Positions 13,217 through 15,190 of a stretch of 15,190 nucleotides of DNA are shown in pieces (the first letter of the stretch is position 1; each line of letters starts with the position of its first letter). The translations under genes were made by a program, and so were the position numbers. The DNA comes from an uncultured Dechloromonas sp. (lineage in GTDB: Bacteria > Pseudomonadota > Gammaproteobacteria > Burkholderiales > Rhodocyclaceae). The notes under the pieces were generated by a model. That model was not told the origin of the DNA, did not search any database, and saw only the letters and a program-made list of their open reading frames with translations. The stretch lies in NCBI GenBank assembly GCA_937996725.1, contig CALKUR010000016.1:1-15190 (forward strand). The letters run 5' to 3'.

Positions 13217-14500
13217 ATGAATGCCGCAATTATTTTCGGGCTATTGATTGCCCTAATGCTGACCGGGATGCCCATCTCGATTTCACTGGGTCTGACAGTG
13301 TTGACATTCATTGTCACGATGACACAAGTGCCACTGGAATCGGTCGCATTAAAGCTGTTTACCGGTATCGAGAAGTGGGAAATCATGGCCGTGCCGTTCT
13401 TTATTCTGGCCGGTAACTTCCTCACCCACGGTGGCGTGGCGCGGAAGATGATCAACTTCGCCACCTCGCTCGTTGGCCATTTCTATGGCGGCTTGGCGCT
13501 GGCGTCGATTCTAGCCTGTGCGATGTTTGCCTTGGTATGTGGCTCGAGTGTGGCCACGGTGGTGGCGATCGGTTCGATCGTGTTGCCTGCCATGGTCGCC
13601 AACGGTTATCCGATGCGATTCGGTGCTGGCGTCATTATCACGGCGGGTTCGCTCGGCATCCTGATGCTGCCGTCAATTCCGAAAGTGATCTACGCCATCT
13701 CCACCAACACCTCGATCGGTGCACTGTTTGTTGCAGGCTTGCTACCCGGCATCCTGCTCACGACGATGCTGTGCGGTGTCACTTGGTATCTGGCCAAGAA
13801 GAACAACTACCCTCGTTTGGCCAAAGCCACCTGGGGTGAGCGTTGGATGGCCTTCCGCAAGAGCGTGTGGGGCCTGTTGCTGGTCGTCATCATTGTCGGC
13901 GGCATCTACTCCGGTGCCTTCACGGCAACCGAAGCTGCAGCCATGGCGGCTGTGTACTCCTTCTTCGTCGCCATCTTTGTGTATAAAGATCTGACGATGA
14001 AGGATGTGCCAAAAGTGCTGCGGGACTCGGCCAATATGTCGGCGATGCTGCTGTACATCATCACCAACGCCGTGCTGTTCTCGTTCGTGTTGGCCAACGA
14101 AAACCTGCCGAACCGTCTGGCAGACTGGCTGCTAGGAATGGACCTGGGCCAAACCGGCTTCCTGTTCCTGGTCAACCTCGTGCTGCTGGCGGCCGGTAAC
14201 TTTATGGAGCCATCGTCAATCATCCTGATCATGGCACCAATCTTCTTCCCGGCGGCTGTTCAGCTGGCGATCAATCCGGTGCACTTCGGTATCCTGATTG
14301 ATGTCAACATGGAAGTCGGCTTGTGTCACCCACCCGTGGGTCTCAACCTCTACGTGGCATCCGGCATCTCAGGGCTGGGTATTACAGAACTCACTAAGGC
14401 AGTGATGCCTTGGCTGCTGACACTGGTGGTCTTCTTGGTCATCGTCACATACTGGCCATGGCTGACGCTGGTGCTACCGGATATGATGGGGATGTTGTAG
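13217..14500 (+). CDS. dctM: TRAP transporter large membrane subunit DctM
   Basis: DctM is the transport channel subunit, which uses the sodium or proton gradient to move substrate received from DctP. The 427 residues fit the family length, with about 12 hydrophobic segments. Visible family features are MAVPFFILAGNFLTHGG (57-73), CGSSVATVVAIGS (108-120) and the AGSLGILMLPSIPKVIYA segment (143-160). The end has GLCHPPVGLNLYVASG. The LPSIPKVIY version differs from the more usual PPSI sequence at that place, seen by eye only. GGGGAG (13204-13209) lies 7 bases before the ATG, and only 2 bases separate it from dctQ. Confidence 0.95.
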   Translation: MNAAIIFGLLIALMLTGMPISISLGLTVLTFIVTMTQVPLESVALKLFTGIEKWEIMAVPFFILAGNFLTHGGVARKMINFATSLVGHFYGGLALASILACAMFALVCGSSVATVVAIGSIVLPAMVANGYPMRFGAGVIITAGSLGILMLPSIPKVIYAISTNTSIGALFVAGLLPGILLTTMLCGVTWYLAKKNNYPRLAKATWGERWMAFRKSVWGLLLVVIIVGGIYSGAFTATEAAAMAAVYSFFVAIFVYKDLTMKDVPKVLRDSANMSAMLLYIITNAVLFSFVLANENLPNRLADWLLGMDLGQTGFLFLVNLVLLAAGNFMEPSSIILIMAPIFFPAAVQLAINPVHFGILIDVNMEVGLCHPPVGLNLYVASGISGLGITELTKAVMPWLLTLVVFLVIVTYWPWLTLVLPDMMGML

Positions 14501-14518
14501 TCCTCGGATCATGTCAAT

Positions 14519-14544
14519 AAACCCGGCTTCGGCCGGGTTTTTTT
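14519..14544 (+). terminator. Intrinsic terminator of dctPQM
   Basis: A 9-bp stem (14519-14527 with 14532-14540) closes a TTCG tetraloop and is followed by further T residues to 14544. The GC-rich CCCGGC/GCCGGG core makes it one of the strongest terminators in the window. It ends two bases before the ribosome binding site of the next gene. Confidence 0.93.
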
Positions 14545-14554
14545 CAGGAAGAAA

Positions 14555-15190
14555 ATGATGGCTGTGGTTTCGTACTTTCTAGCCTTTATACTCGCGGTGC
14601 TTCTTGTTTACGTCCTGCGTTATTCAGGTCGTTTGCGTTTCCGGCTTGAAGAATCCTTTTCGGTATCCTCAGAGGATCTCGCATCCACTATTGCGGATCT
14701 CGATACGTGGATTCAATGGAATCCTTGGCAAGATCATGACGTGATAGTTTTGCCACAGGTCGAACGAGATGACGCAGGCAGACCTGTCTCATTTTCTTGG
14801 CAAAGCGAAAAAGCGGCAAAAATCCTAGTCGTTAATCGTGGCCCTTTGAGAAAGGGTTGCTTTGTTCAGCGGCTATACGGAAGCGCACCGTTTTCTTTTA
14901 AAGGAAATTTAACTTGGGTGATTGAGCCGGATGGGGAGCATGCGAAGCTGACGCTTTCATTCAAGGGGCGTGTTGGATTTGCGCAGAGGGCATTTGCTAA
15001 AACCGTGCAAAAAATGCTGTCATTGGACTTTAGTTACGCACTGAATAAGCTGGAGGACTATTTTGCCAATCAATCAGGCTCAGGCCAACGCAGCGGTTAT
15101 CGGATTCAATATTCGGGGGCGTGTAGCGTAGCGGCTAGAGCGCTGGTTGCAAGGGAGTACGAAGGGGTCTCCAAGAACATCGGCCTTGCA
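14555..15190 (+). CDS. SRPBCC-domain membrane-anchored protein, 3' end outside the window
   Basis: The open frame runs from ATG at 14555 to the window end (212 codons, no stop). AGGAAG (14546-14551) precedes it, and a second ATG follows directly. One membrane segment (about 5-21) is followed by a domain resembling the SRPBCC/polyketide-cyclase superfamily. It has WIQWNPWQ (52-59), a later beta-strand pattern with the GxxxW motif GNLTWVIEP, and a final helix LSLDFSYALNKLEDYF. The remaining residues (from about 180, starting YRIQYSG) may begin a GyrI-like effector-binding domain, a pairing I recall for this family, but too little is visible to confirm it. No function is assigned. Its codon use (AGA, AGG, CTA, ATA) and AT-rich look differ from the neighbours. 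Confidence 0.7.
   Translation, partial: MMAVVSYFLAFILAVLLVYVLRYSGRLRFRLEESFSVSSEDLASTIADLDTWIQWNPWQDHDVIVLPQVERDDAGRPVSFSWQSEKAAKILVVNRGPLRKGCFVQRLYGSAPFSFKGNLTWVIEPDGEHAKLTLSFKGRVGFAQRAFAKTVQKMLSLDFSYALNKLEDYFANQSGSGQRSGYRIQYSGACSVAARALVAREYEGVSKNIGLA

Noticed and set aside
1..15190. CRISPR arrays, tRNA or rRNA genes, insertion sequences, prophage or defence genes
   Set aside because: I looked for regularly spaced repeats, tRNA cloverleaf motifs, rRNA segments, terminal inverted repeats and transposase or phage motifs, and saw none.

Overview
This window looks like ordinary, densely coded chromosome from a betaproteobacterium. The evidence is the gene order (4.5S RNA-dnaX-ybaB-recR, petABC-sspA-sspB, accA-tilS) and the protein features: a cytochrome b with PVWY in place of PEWY, SspB ending in a basic ClpX-binding tail, and an E. 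coli-like AccA. The genus cannot be named from the sequence alone. I see no prophage, insertion sequence, CRISPR array, toxin-antitoxin pair or defence island.

Layout, left to right. (1) Positions 1-2877, plus strand: an intrinsic terminator of an upstream unit, the 4.5S (SRP) RNA gene, then dnaX, ybaB and recR, which serve replication and recombination. (2) 2890-5585: a promoter at the end of recR, then petA, petB and petC, encoding the complete cytochrome bc1 complex (Rieske protein, cytochrome b, cytochrome c1). (3) 5621-7076: a terminator-like hairpin directly in front of the sspA ribosome binding site, then sspA, sspB and a short CbiX-type chelatase. (4) 7060-8028, minus strand: an Alx/TerC-family membrane protein whose 3' end overlaps the chelatase gene tail to tail. 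(5) 8124-8774: a GloC/YcbL-type metallo-beta-lactamase-fold hydrolase. (6) 8854-11192: an extended -10 promoter, then accA and tilS. (7) 11193-14544: a regulatory region, then dctP-dctQ-dctM, a complete TRAP transporter for C4-dicarboxylate-like acids, closed by a strong terminator. (8) 14555-end: the start of an uncharacterised SRPBCC-domain gene that runs off the window.

The functions fit an aerobic, organic-acid-using heterotroph. The TRAP transporter imports dicarboxylates, the bc1 complex carries electrons from their oxidation, and AccA commits acetyl-CoA to fatty acids. SspA and SspB link to stress response and ClpXP proteolysis.

No new gene system is evident. The most informative non-coding signal is in front of dctP: a nearly perfect sigma-54 -24/-12 promoter, a perfect IHF consensus just upstream, a cluster of CGGAA repeats further upstream at enhancer distance, and a stem-loop at the predicted 5' end of the transcript. 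Together they predict enhancer-dependent, substrate-induced expression (DctBD-like, inferred) of the transporter. A second strong stem-loop between dctP and dctQ could favour the binding-protein segment of the message. Also worth a second look are two terminators placed only a few bases before the ribosome binding site of the next gene (sspA and the SRPBCC gene). The largest gene-free stretch is 11193-11427; no gap exceeds 300 bases.
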